This document shows positions 10,246 through 20,452 of a DNA stretch of 64,000 nt, one piece after another; the first letter of the stretch is position 1, and each line of letters begins with the position of its first letter. Made by a program: the position numbers and the translations under genes. A model generated the notes under the pieces. It was not told where the DNA came from. It saw only the letters and a program-made list of their open reading frames with translations, and ran no database searches. Origin of the DNA: Ctena decussata (lineage: Eukaryota; Mollusca; Bivalvia; Lucinida; Lucinidae); the NCBI GenBank assembly GCA_963989385.1, contig OZ022508.1:50941087-51005086 (forward strand), read 5' to 3'.

Positions 10246-10462
10246 CTAGAAGATGATCAACTTATAGATGGATGGCTGACTTGTGATTTTAATCCTTTCA
10301 ACAGTATTTCAGTCATAACAGGACGATGGGAGGATGCAAATGAAACGTTGTGTGTAATGGAACCCCGTTTACGATTGATAAGATTCCCACCTCCAGCGGG
10401 TCTCGAACCCAGGATCGCTGGATCAGCAGGCCATCGCTTAACCTACTGAGCTACCGGAACTC
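10246..10462 (-). mobile_element. tRNA-derived SINE, copy 1 of a tandem pair
   Basis: Read on the minus strand the head is GTTCCGGTAGCTCAGTAGG, containing a TAGCTCAGTAGG A box, and further on GGTTCGAGACC, a good B box for RNA polymerase III. The tRNA-like head (about 10385-10462) is followed by a non-tRNA body with GTCCTGTTATGACTGAAATACTG. The head cannot form an intact tRNA gene. It is the same family as the copy at 10518-10718. Confidence 0.78.
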
Positions 10463-10517
10463 TGCATTATCAACTGAACAGATGGAGATATATAATGCTA
10501 TAACTTACATATACCAA

Positions 10518-10718
10518 AGGATGGATGGATGGATGTCTTGTGGTTTTACGTCCTTTTTAACAGTATTTAAGACATATCAGGACGATGGATTGGTGATAAT
10601 GAAAGGCTGTGTGCAATGGAATCCCGTTTATGGTTGAAAAGATTCCCGCGGGGCTTGAACCAGGGACCGCTTGAACAGCAGGCCATCGTTTAGCCTACTG
10701 AGCTACCGGGTCTCCTAA
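10518..10718 (-). mobile_element. tRNA-derived SINE, copy 2 of a tandem pair
   Basis: Minus-strand head GACCCGGTAGCTCAGTAGG with an A box identical to copy 1 and B box GGTTCAAGCCC. Body and tail match copy 1 (GTCCTGATATGTCTTAAATAC against GTCCTGTTATGACTGAAATAC). The two lie in the same orientation about 270 bp apart, so they arose by tandem duplication or by repeated insertion. Confidence 0.75.
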
Positions 10719-10756
10719 GTACTATAGGTATCAGTGGAGGTCTTGCTAAAAATCTT

Positions 10757-10780
10757 GGGGGCGTGGGGGGGGGGGGGGGG
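10757..10780. repeat. G-rich homopolymer run
   Basis: GGGGGCGT followed by 14 or more consecutive G; a potential quadruplex former. No gene nearby. Confidence 0.85.
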
Positions 10781-11009
10781 TATCTAGATCTAGGGACTGT
10801 GATATAAGATTCTTTATATTAAGAATAATATCCCCTTTATTTTGGGGTATCTAGAGTTTCATGACCTTTTGATTGAATTTAAGTTCCAGAGTCATTTTGT
10901 ATTTTAAATCGTATTTGTTAAATGCTGTATACATCAATCATTTCATTTGAAGGTTTGACGAATTAAAATAAGTAAGAATAATCAAGCGTCCAGTTTGTTC
11001 TACGAATTT

Positions 11010-11092
11010 CGGAATGCGGAATTCAGAATTCGGGATTCGGAATTCAGAATTCGGAATTCAGAATTCGGAATTCAGAATTCGGAATTGTGAAG
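11010..11092. repeat. GAATTC-type microsatellite, copy 3
   Basis: Third copy of the array, direct relative to 9925-9998. Its left flank (AATCAAGCGT, TTGTTCTACGAATTTCGG) matches copy 2. Its right flank (GAGCCATTTGGGCCATCGT) matches the outer flank of copy 1, inverted, at about 8610-8632. An open frame of 81 codons across it is only microsatellite. Confidence 0.85.
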
Positions 11093-11129
11093 TAAATGAG
11101 CCATTTGGGCCATCGTTAGAAACCCATTG

Positions 11130-12178
11130 CGTTCATACTTCCATGAATTTCCGACAAATGAAATTTATATTTTACTTTTATGCTATGTTTTCACATCAAT
11201 TTTGTTACTTATTCGTGAAGTTTCGACAAATTAAACGCCAAGGAAAGGACGAAGAGTAGTTATTAACCAACGTGTTTGATAATGACGTACAACAGCCCTC
11301 ACTATAACATGACGTATATCAAACGTTACGTCGGCCAAATCATCTATTTTAATTATCTGTGACGTCGCTCACGCGTAACACTGCATGAATGAGTGTTGTT
11401 CATGGATGTATCGTCAGCCCAGTATAGGTTCATCTAAGGTAATCGTCGACGAGTGTAATTATTTCTCTGTACATTTGTATAGGTGAAGTAAAAAGGCAAC
11501 ATTAGAGAGTGTTATAAAAGCAAGAAAAAAAGTCCACACAATCCCCACCCGCACCTACTGCAAGCACAGTAGGCCCTTGCCCCACTAAATCCAAATCAGT
11601 AGGACGCCCCGGCACTGGAAGTTATACCCAGCATCATCGCACCACCCGACCAACCCTTCCATTGTCATAAAGCTGTCGATGAATCTCTAACAGTCGGCCT
11701 CAACGAGATTCAATTTTAACGATTCTGAATTGTCCCCTTTTCCTGTACCTGTATCATTGTAAGAGGTTTCCAGTTCAGGCTATTCATGAACATGTTGATG
11801 GCCAATAGGAAATTTATCAGATGCTAAAAATGTGTACATTATATCGCTTCCTGCTATAGAAATGCCTATTGCAATGCGTATGCGTTAATATTACTCACCG
11901 ACATTACCGTTTTACATACATAACACGGTCCGTTGTACATATAAGCCACACACATTTTTTCAGTAAATGTGATGAGTGATAAGGGAAAAAAAATCGTCAA
12001 AAGCGCCTGTTTCTAAATTTAAACAATTAATTTGATCTTCGCTATTTTTCTGCTCTTTTAGGTTTTACAGATACACAGATCAGCCCACTCCGGCATAAGT
12101 GCAGTCTGATCAGTCTATTCTTGGCATGTAAGATATCTGCATCATGAAGAATATATATTCCGAAAAAGACTGATCAGA
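11130..12178. other. Non-coding stretch, nothing recognised
   Basis: No recognisable protein. Several GATCAG-rich short complementary pieces near 12078-12180 (CAGTCTGATCAGTC, GACTGATCAGACC) suggest a MITE fragment. No complete element can be drawn. Confidence 0.4.
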
Positions 12179-13061
12179 CCACTGCTTGCGATCGACATGA
12201 CCATTACAATGAATATGCGGCTCTAGACAGTGTGCCGGCTGCTCTGACTAGTAAGATAATGAAATGCCCTAAGGCCTATTTTTTCGCCGCTGTATGATTT
12301 TTTCGGAAAAGCTAATGCTTGTGCGCTAAGCTATGTCCCGTCTGTTACTTTTTGCTTGCGCCCGCAAGCCATGTAGATTGGAAAACTCGTTCCGGTTTGA
12401 GACTGCATTTGTTCGTGTTTTTCTTCACTTATACTAGCGTTTCATCGCAATAACCAGAGAACTCGTCCGATTTTGTCTATTTATATCCATATCAGGTTTA
12501 CCGCATCTGCTAAAAATAACAGATGGAATTTTAATCTATTTTTGGTCACACTGTTGCCAACTGTCGCCACTTTCCGTATCCACGACTCTTAGCCTACAAG
12601 TATTAGCTTTTTTTTTTCTTCAAAAAGCTTGCTATCTTTATTTTGCAGAGGCGTTGGGCGAAAAAAAGATCCTTAGAGTATTGTGTAATGTATTTACTTA
12701 GAGCAGTCACCACATCTGTGCAAATTGACCAGGGTCTTTCTTTTTTGGCAGATCCAGAAATATATCATGCTAACTGAGGATAGATTGATCAGACTGCGCT
12801 GATGCGTGGGCCGATTTATGTATTTGTAAACCTGTCAAAGCAGAAAAAAATCAGTCAATTTTTTTTGGTTTAAATTCAGCAAGCAGGCGCTTCTGATTTT
12901 TACCTCATCACGCATCATATCTTACCAAATAAAGTATCCGATCTATCTCTGTGTGTGTGGCTAATATGCACAGCTGATCGTGTTTATACACGTACAATTA
13001 TAAAGCCGATGTATAAATGACGCATATTCATTGTAATGGTCATGTCGATCGCAAGCAGTGG
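12179..13061. mobile_element. Element bounded by 41 bp perfect inverted repeats (candidate)
   Basis: Bases 12179-12219, starting CCACTGCTTGCGATCG, are the exact complement of 13021-13061, ending CGATCGCAAGCAGTGG: 41 matching bases about 800 bp apart. Perfect identity over that length implies recent origin or selection for pairing. The interior has no protein frame. No target duplication is evident, so I cannot say whether these are transposon ends or a chance-trapped inversion. Confidence 0.55.
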
Positions 13062-14504
13062 TGTATTGTGCACAATTCAACATCTAAATAAAATACAATA
13101 CCTTTTGACTTTTCATGAATTGTCTGTCCTAAAAACCTCTTTTAGGATTACAGGTAAAGAGAAGACTGAAGAGTGAAAAATTTCAGAACCGTGGAGATTT
13201 TAATCTCTTTGACGCTAGCTCTGAAGGATTTGTGACAGCTTTGAGACAACGGATGAGCCGCTGATCTATCTTAGTCAGAACCGAACCAGAACTCGCAACA
13301 ATGCAGACATGCCAGAACATCCCGCCATGTCTCAGAGAAGGCAAGTCAGCTTTCACCTGGCAAGGTAATCGTTTCAGTCATTCTGGATTCATAAAGTGTT
13401 TACATGTTAAACTACCGGTTTAGGGACAGGGCATGCTATGTCAATTACTGAAGCAACTGAGACAGAAATCAAGAGTAATCGCCGAGGAAAGCTGTGAAAG
13501 CTATGGCGGCTTTGCCTGTGCTGCATTTCTGTTGATCACTTTTACCTTTTTCAAGAATTGGCTGGGAAGCAGTTTGCCGGTGATAATAACGTGATTTTGG
13601 TTGTACAGGAATTTCTTGACATGCAAGAAGAACCTCTGTATGCAACTGGAATCCAATCACTGAAGCATGGCTGGCCTAAGAGGGGATTTAGTAAAGAAAT
13701 AAATTGTAATGAGGATGGAACAACAACTTCATAAATAGGCTGAATTCATTTCCTTCAGTCTTCATATGGTAGTTCTTCTAATTCCCATTCCGTTAGTTGT
13801 GTCGACCGTTAAAAAGTTTTATGGGAGACACCATGACCTTGTTGATCCCTACAATGTGGCCGTTTCTAAACTAATCTCCGATTTGATGGCCTCAGCCGAA
13901 GCTTAGTTAAGCTTTCAAATACCGGACTTTCATTTTCACTGACTTTTTCCACAGATACATAGATATGGCGGGTGTATTATAATAGGCAGGTGATGCTTAC
14001 TATCCCGCGGGCACCTGATCACACCTCTGTTTTGGGGTCCATGTCTGTGTATCTAAAATATTCCGGAATTGTCTATGTTCAAATGACTTACGAGTTCGGA
14101 CTTATGATTTGGGTACCTTGACCACTATCATTTTAACATACTGTAATATAACTCGGCAATCCTTTCCTTTTTAAAAGGAAACTTTATTAGCAGTTGGGGT
14201 AAATCGGATAGGGATAAAAATAGACGCAATCGGACGAGTTCTTTGTTTGTTATAAAGAAATTTTCGTGTTTGTGAAGAAAATCATGAAGAAATGCAGTAC
14301 CAAATCGGAATGAGCTTTCCGATCTATATGGCTTACGTCCCTAAAAAAGTTGAGAAAGAATCGTTGCAGTACGAACTCTCTTGGTATTTTCCGACTAAGC
14401 GTGACGTATCGCCTCTTCCGAAAATAACTCGGTATCACAAAACCACTTGAATACTGGCTTGCAGCCGTCACTGCAAGCCAATAAAACATGAATGATCTAA
14501 ACAA
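13062..14504. other. Non-coding stretch, nothing recognised
   Basis: No domain, RNA or repeat partner was recognised. Short open frames (for example minus 13469-13660) show no family signature. A small hairpin AAGCTTAGTTAAGCTT lies near 13901. Confidence 0.4.
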
Positions 14505-14720
14505 ATAGGGCACCTGACGTATGAGTCAGAGGTCCTGGGTTCGATACCCGGTCTGGCGACATACTTTCGTTTCTCCTTCCGCTGATTCAAGAAGGACAGT
14601 TGTCAGTTACTGGCGAAAATATATGCACTTAGTACTGATTAACCGCTCAGGAGGGCTAAGCCTGTCCAGGAAAAGTGTGGTTAGGTTAACTGACCGTCCC
14701 GACATGACCAATCAAATGAC
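14505..14720 (+). mobile_element. tRNA-derived SINE, 5'-truncated
   Basis: Same family as the full copy at 35736-36002. It retains the lower half of the tRNA-like head with B box GGTTCGATACC, then a body with CATACTTTCGTTTCTCC, AAGAAGGACAGTTGTCAG, GTTAACCGCTCAGGAGG and GTTAGGTTAACTGACCGTCC. The A box half is missing. It lies against the 3' end of the minus-strand LINE at 14740-18930. Confidence 0.78.
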
Positions 14721-14830
14721 TCTTGCAACTGTAAACTTTATTCAGTGATTTTGGCCACCGGCCCATAACACAAAACATGAACATATATACATGGCACACA
14801 TCTTCAGTACATGCATGATACAAACGACAT

Positions 14831-15197
14831 CTATTTTCTGATTAATTCATTTCTCCTGACAGTAGCATAAAACAAATACATAGCTACTGATCTTATAACA
14901 TTTTCATTTTTGCATGACATTAAAAAATGAAACTTATGCAAATTAGGTGCTAAATGATATTTTGGCATTATATACTTTTTGCGCAAGTAGTTATATGTCT
15001 TACAGATAAACCAAAAATGATGTTCATCTTCTATACAGTTTATACAAAATTTACAAACTCTATTTACTTTGTCAATCCCTCAATGTCGCCCAATTTCAAT
15101 TTCTAATTCGTGACATGATAATCGAAAACTTGCAAAAACATGTCTAAACTTACCTACATTTAAGATATCTAAGTAATTTTCGAAACCTATACTCATT
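14831..15197 (-). pseudogene. LINE ORF2 C-terminal Cys/His segment
   Basis: Continues ORF2 past an in-frame break at 15198. It shows FRHVFASFRLSCHELEIEIG, then a Cys/His cluster CKFCINCIEDEHHFWFIC (about 15000-15060), and ends YATVRRNELIRK-stop at 14831-14833. This is a zf-RVT-like tail. The 3' untranslated part runs to about 14740. Confidence 0.7.
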
Positions 15198-16994
15198 TTA
15201 ATGCCACTGTAAAATTTCATGAGTTTGCCAATTTTGAAAAAACTGATCTCTCAATCTTTGTTCAAACAAATCTAAAAACCTAAATTCATTTTGAACAAAC
15301 TGGGCCTCCCAAACAAAACCAAACTCATTTTCATATAGCATATTTTTAATTTTCGATGCCCAATTGTTATATCCAAACTTATCATAGTATACCAACATAT
15401 CATAACATTTTTTTACATATCGGTGACTTGGCATTCTTAGAATTTTTATCCAGTATTTAATAACCCGTTTAAATGTTGTAATATTTAGTGGGTATCTTCC
15501 ACAATCACCTAAAACACCAAAGTTGCTAGCTTTTAACGTTACGGTCATAAATCTTTTACATGCGTAATATTGTAATCTTTCAATACATTCGAATTGCTCA
15601 ATGCCCCAGACTTCACAGCCGTATAACAACATAGAACAATTTTTTGTGTCAAAATTTTTGAAGAAGACAGATTTAGTTAACGTTCCATAAGAATGTAGAG
15701 AGCTTAAAATCGATATTAGTATTTTTTTTCCTTTCTTTGACAGATCATCCGTCATTCGATAAAAAGATAATTTTGGAGTGAATAAGAGACCAACATAATG
15801 AAACCCGTTTTCAACCTCTAGTTTATTACCCTTATAGAACATTTTTTGCTTCTACGCAACCTACCACCTCGTCTAAACACCAATACTTTTGTATTTGTGG
15901 TATTAACAACCATTTTATACGTATCACAAAAGTTTTCCATAATATTTATTTGTTTTTGTAATCCCCTAATCGAATCTGCTATTAAAGCAATATCATCTGC
16001 AAACAATAATAATAGTATTTCTGTAATATCAGGTAAAAGTTGAATTCCACGTATATCACTATTTTCGATTAATTTTGACAGTTCGTTGACAAAAATTGAA
16101 AATATAACAGGACTTAAAAGGCATCCTTGCCTTAAACCAACCGGACAATCAAAAGTATTTGTACATTCATTATTAAATCTGACACAAGACTTGACACACG
16201 CATACGTATAGCTTTAAAAATATTACCCTTTATACCATTTGTCGTTAAAACCTGCCATAATTTTTGTCTATTTACACTGTCAAACGCCTTTTTAAAATCA
16301 ACGAAACAAACATACAATTTGCCCCCTCTTCTGTTTATATATTTCTGCAATATTGCGCTTAAAATAAATGCGTTATCTATGGTCGAGTACCCTTCTCTGA
16401 ATCCCGCCTGCGCTTCTAAAATTTTATCGTAAACGTTAACGTAAAAAGTAACACGCCTATTGATAATAGAAACATAAATTTTGCCAAAGACATCTAGCAA
16501 AGAAATACCCCTGTAATTATCCGTACAATTGATATCACCCTTTTTATGTAAGGGTAATATTATCGACTGACTCCAACATGGTGGGAAATATCCAGATTGA
16601 AATAATCGGTTAAAAAGTTTGTCAAGAATTGGCAATAAAATTTCGATTGTTTCTATAAAAAATTCTGGCAGTAATCCGTCTGGTCCACCAGACTTTCCCT
16701 TTTTTTAAATGTTTTATGGCTTGTAATATTTCGTTATCTGCGATGTCTGCATTAAAAACAAGGTTTTCTATTTCGCCATTAGTATTTTAATATATTTCCG
16801 AATCCACCTGGTTTACGTCGGCAAATAATTGTTCGAAATGGGTAAACCATTCTTGGCTTGTGATATTTGATAAATCTGTTAGGATTACGTTTGTATGTTA
16901 TTGTTTTTAGTTTCGACCAAAATGACTTTGAATCTGCTACACTAGAAAAACGTGACTCTAACTGTTTCTCGTTATATATTTTTTTTCTTTTCAC
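15198..16994 (-). pseudogene. LINE ORF2 reverse transcriptase, broken
   Basis: Minus strand: WSQSIILPLHKKGD, NYRGISLLDVFGKIY, EAQAGFREGYSTIDNAF, CFVDFKKAFDSVNR (block A Asp) from 16635 to 16255; then a shifted frame through a SPVIFSIFVNEL-like segment; FADDIALIADS (catalytic ADD, about 15960-16005); and NGFHYVGLLFT with LLYGCEVWGIEQFECIERLQ thereafter. Frameshifts lie near 16780, 16680, 16135 and 15820. GCEVWG plus a following GRYPL-like motif is the usual post-RT pattern of this LINE type. Confidence 0.87.
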
Positions 16995-17072
16995 AAATTA
17001 TATTTTTAAATGTATTACGTGAATTTATATATGCATGTAAATATTCTTCGGTCCTTATTCTTCGAAACTGTT

Positions 17073-18252
17073 TTAAATTCTGCAGTTTAATTGTTTTAAG
17101 TTTTCGCATTCCATATCAAACCATATAGGCTGGGTTTTTGATATATTACTACGCGTTTTAGGTACCGCTGAGCATTTTAGCTTATCGACAACATTTGAGA
17201 TAATTTCGTTAACATCCGCTGATAAGTCTTCTATTTGCATTATAACTGAAGACAAAAAGCTACTCGTGAAACTTGTTTTAGCATTTTCAATAAATACTCG
17301 GATATCACGGGGAGATCTACTATACGTTTGTGGACAACTATTAGGTTCGGCTAAATGTGATGGTTGTTCAATTTTCTTTTTATTTTTCAGGGGCAATTTG
17401 ACCCAGATTGGCAAATGAGGAGATTCAGTCCTACTATCGACACAAAAGTCTAAAATACTTTCAAAAACCTCGCGCGATGCAAGAATATAGTCAATAAGGC
17501 TACAGCCGTTTGGCCCAATGTATGAATAATTGCCAACATTTTTATATTGGCCGACTCTGCCGTTAACGATATACACAGAATAATCTTTGCAAAACTCGAG
17601 TAATCGTCTACCGGAACAGGAAACTGTAGTGTCACACGATAATCTTGGAACACAAAAATTATCAAATACACCTTCAAATTCTTCCAAAACATGAACATTA
17701 TTTCCAAAATTGTAATAATCTGCTAAAATCCCTGTTCTACAGTTGAAATCCCCAAGCAAAAGCATATAGGTATCTGATACTTTTGATAATTCTTTTAATA
17801 TGGCATCTTCAAATAATGCAATTTCTTCCATTGCCTGGTTGTCATAAAATGGCGAGCCATGCGGTGGAAGATACGTAAATGCCAACAGTAAATCTTTCTC
17901 ATATTCAAAGATAGTTTTTTGACAAGTCACAAAAATAGAAAAAAACCGCATGCAACGTTAATTTCACTGATAAATTGCTTATATTGCTTTCTTATGAAAA
18001 CGACAATACCTCCCATTGCTCGTCCGAACTTAGACACTTTTTCGGCTGCACAAATATGAAAAAATGATTCGGAAACAGGTTGGAAATATCATGTGATTGT
18101 ACATTTTCCCACGTTTCGATAACACTAAATATATCAAAACGTTCCAAATATGCAATAAATTCGAAATCAGTAAGTTTATTTCTTAAACCGTTTATATTAA
18201 AATCTAAAAAAGTTCCTTCAAGAGCAGAGAATACATACAGAAGTAGGAACAT
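17073..18252 (-). pseudogene. LINE ORF2 endonuclease (APE-like), broken
   Basis: Starts MFLLLYVFSALEGTFLDFNINGLRNK, where FNINGLR is the first endonuclease motif. ERFDIFSVIETW (catalytic Glu) follows, then a frameshift near 17960-17990. The second frame gives LLLAFTYLPP, MLLLGDFNCRTG (GDFN, catalytic Asp/Asn), SLIDYILAS and ESPHLPIWVKL (the SDH-type terminal His motif, here SPH). These are the APE-type endonuclease landmarks that nick target DNA for target-primed reverse transcription. The first 14 residues come from the hammerhead element. Confidence 0.85.
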
Positions 18253-18406
18253 GGGCCAGACTACGTAGTTTCGGCTAATAAAGCCTCTTCAGTGACCCTG
18301 ACAATATCTGGTGACGAAACCAGAAAAAAGCATACTGTAATTTCTTAATTTTAATTGGGCAGTCGATTCAAAGACTAATTAATTTCAAAAGGATCCAAAT
18401 AGTATA
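18204..18406 (-). mobile_element. Hammerhead-ribozyme element, copy 2
   Basis: Reverse complement of the element at 2260-2468, with the same edges and about 90% or better identity by eye. It sits between ORF1 and the endonuclease of the minus-strand LINE, in the same sense as the LINE. Either it inserted here independently or it is a native part of this LINE that was also copied into the first LINE. The matching edges in two unrelated LINE contexts favour an independent mobile unit. A start codon inside it opens the endonuclease frame. Confidence 0.72.
18253..18298 (-). ncRNA. Type I hammerhead self-cleaving ribozyme, copy 2
   Basis: Minus-strand order: stem I GGGTCA with TGGCCC, core CTGAAGA, stem II GGCT-TTATT-AGCC, GAAA, palindromic stem III ACTACGTAGT, cleavage triplet GTC. 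Within the motif it differs from copy 1 at a single base, the freely variable core position 7 (A instead of C), so both copies keep every required nucleotide. The predicted cut is just before base 18258 on the minus strand, six nucleotides upstream of the ATG at 18252-18250. Confidence 0.85.
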
Positions 18407-18462
18407 AAAAAACTCAAAATTGTCACGCTATGTGGACTAATGTTCGGGCTTTGGCCACATCC

Positions 18463-18912
18463 CTATGCTGATATATCAGTCACATCCGAATTTCGAGCTG
18501 ACTCTAATTCGGCATCGTTCGGCACATTATTGAATGATGATGTGTCCATATTTTCGTTAGCCTCAATTATTGTGTCACAAACAGTGTCTACCTCAGTTCT
18601 ATCGGGTACTCGCCTTTGTGCTCTGCGATATACTCGCGAGCTAGCCGATTGTTCACCAGTTTCTCTCGGTTCCTTATTTTTAAGTTCTCCGCGATGATAA
18701 TATCCGAATTTACCCCGATCTGTGAGGGCATCTAAACTTTGTCTTTGCCGTTTAGTCAAATCGTCGCTGACCCTAATACCTGCCGCTCGTAAGGGTTCTC
18801 GACCTTTAGAACTTTCATTTTTTTTATCCCAGTAAAGGAATTTTATCAGTAAAATACGGGATTTATCGTTCTCATTTCCTTCATCTGCCTGATTGCCATA
18901 ACGATCGTCCAT
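18463..18912 (-). pseudogene. LINE ORF1, C-terminal part
   Basis: 149 codons. The start shows RILLIKFLYWDKKNESSK, then REPLRAAGIRVSDDLTKRQR and GKFGYYHRGELK. This is the pattern of the LINE ORF1 C-terminal RNA-binding domain ('LI.F....K..VL..ar.l.gtgI.i.eDlt...r', ending with a 'W/Y-xx-GKI' motif; family knowledge). It is followed by an acidic/polar tail with NNVPNDAELESARNSD. ORF1 proteins bind element RNA and act as nucleic-acid chaperones. The usual N-terminal coiled coil is absent from this copy. Confidence 0.65.
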
Positions 18913-18930
18913 CTTGTATCCTATTCTATA

Positions 18931-19254
18931 GGAATAGGAATCAAATGACTCTTTACATTAAATACAATTACCAAAAATCTAACTTGCGCGCCTATGAATT
19001 CAACTTCTTCAAACTAAGCATATGGTCGCATGCCATACAATAGATCCTATAAATAGCTTATCAAATATCACTCATACATTTGGTGGTCATTTCGTTTGAT
19101 CTGACATCACGACGCCAATGATGTCATACCATTTGACGTCGTACAGTGAAGGCAAATCAAACGTATGACGACAAAATTTTACCGTTAAGTACATTCAATA
19201 AACCTTAATGCGGTGCGTGCGTCGAGTCTGTTAATTAGTTTCATTACAAATCAA
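18931..19254. other. Non-coding stretch with GACGTC-rich short motifs
   Basis: No coding or RNA signal. TGACGTC/GACGTC-type palindromes recur at about 19100-19140, resembling cAMP-response-like sites, also seen at 7887-7921 and 19338-19364. Origin unknown. Confidence 0.35.
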
Positions 19255-19660
19255 TCCAATTCTATAAGCCACATGCACAAGAAACTAATCAACCTCATGT
19301 AAAATGTACTAACGCCGTAATAACGTGAATGTAATTGACGTCGCTCGACGTCAAATAGACGTACATTACCGCAACATCCATGAATAAGTATTACAAACCA
19401 TTTCCTTAAATTTCAAAACACTATAGCACAGCTATGCATTGCGCAGCATGGTAAGTAATATGAAATCGTATCGATTCACCTTAAACACATACTGTATCGA
19501 TACACCTTAAAAAATGAGAAACAAAATTCTCGCCACGTAATGTTTGGCAATCAGGAAGTCACATTTACAAATTTGAAGAATTCAAAACTATTTAGCCAAA
19601 CATATTCTAAATAAATATTAAACATACCTTTTAGACTGATTTCTAAAGCATGCCTCTTTA
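19255..19660. repeat. Direct repeat A, copy 1 (partner 22057-22462)
   Basis: Starts CAATCCAATTCTATAAGCC and ends AGACTGATTTCTAAAGC. Matched base for base with small differences by 22057-22462, 2.8 kb to the right in the same orientation. On the minus strand it continues from the Gypsy protease frame. Confidence 0.8.
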
Positions 19661-20075
19661 TGACTACTAATAATCTGATCAGGAACCTTAAGTTTCCTAT
19701 AAACCTCTTCACCTTGCTTACTTTGTGACCTAGTCACCGCCGCCGCTGCAAAATGGGACATATCAGGGAGTTTTGGCCCATCAATATTTCCAATAACAAG
19801 GTTATACAACGTATCTTCCATACATAATGCCTCAGTTTTTCCTGTGAAAAATGAACAATCTTTGTCAACCATTGCTAGGGGAAACCTTTGGGTAGATTTA
19901 TCAATCAAAGTTACACCAGGTTCCCTTCCTAGTAACTGATAATCCTAGTAACTGATAATTAGAAACCAAGTATCTACGAACAACACACCTCGTACAACCT
20001 GTGTCCCTTAACGCTATTGCTGTCTTACCATTAACCGTACCCCGTGCTGTGCTCGATCCTAAAAAGTAACAGACG
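19618..20075 (-). pseudogene. Gypsy retrotransposon aspartic protease (fragment)
   Basis: Minus strand. GTVNGKTAIALRDTGCTRCVV (about 20045-19985) contains the DTG active-site triad (bases 19994-20005) in the 'ALRDTGC' form common in animal Gypsy elements. A 16 bp tandem duplication at about 19927-19960 then shifts the frame. Next comes the ORF with QRFPLAMVDKDCSFFTGKTE, then LYNLVIGNIDGPKLPD (the 'IGNIxG' protease motif) and VTRSQSKQ. The protease would cleave the Gag-Pol polyprotein. No RT or integrase follows; the frame ends in repeat A at about 19618. Confidence 0.75.
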
Positions 20076-20433
20076 CCTTCCTTATCCCCGTTATCTTCGA
20101 TTAAATTTAAAAGTACTTTTAACCTTACTCTATTTCATGAGACCTATTCATTGAGGTTTTACAAAAGATCATCTGATGTCCGCAACCATGTCCACGGGAA
20201 TAACCTCGACCACGGCAACTTTCTTAATTGTTTCCTTTATTCTGCACAGTACCGCTCTTATTTTGTGTTTTTTGTGCATCACTTTTCGGTACATAATTAC
20301 TCCCCTCATTTCCGCTATATCCGCTTGCGTTTGCACCTACCTCTGCACTATATGCTTGCTTCCTATCGGGATTCTTGTGACATCCGTATAACATTCTTAT
20401 ATATTTACATATCTTATAACATTCTGATCCATG
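20076..20433 (-). pseudogene. Collapsed Gypsy gag remnant
   Basis: Only about 360 bp separates the primer site from the protease, far too little for a full gag. A short minus-strand stretch reads CRGRGYSRGHGCGHQ (about 20222-20178), like the Arg/Gly-rich, Cys/His nucleocapsid end of gag. A possible CHK start of a zinc knuckle at about 20445 is degenerate. Most of gag has been deleted. Confidence 0.4.
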
Positions 20434-20452
20434 AATCCCACTTGTGACACCA
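20434..20452 (-). promoter_or_regulatory. Primer binding site, tRNA-Leu-like
   Basis: Directly next to the TGTTACAC edge of the LTR. The minus strand reads TGGTGTCACAAGTGGGATT; its complement ends ...GACACCA like a leucine tRNA 3' end with one mismatch (from memory of tRNA-Leu ends). Such a site primes minus-strand DNA synthesis and fixes the element's orientation. Confidence 0.7.

Larger units (their letters stand above)
14740..18930 (-). mobile_element. APE-type LINE with ORF1 and ORF2, decayed
   Basis: A two-ORF non-LTR retrotransposon on the minus strand: ORF1 C-terminal part (18463-18912), a ribozyme-bearing insert (18204-18406), endonuclease (17073-18252), reverse transcriptase (about 15820-16680), and a C-terminal domain ending at a stop at 14831-14833. 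Several frameshifts make it inactive. Clade is uncertain (Jockey/I/CR1-like group, APE endonuclease). ORF1 lacks its N-terminal half, so the copy is 5'-truncated near 18930. Confidence 0.85.

Noticed and set aside
13300..13372. Possible short coding exon with a GTAAT donor
   Set aside because: About 20 codons, no family similarity and no acceptor or partner exon that I could support.
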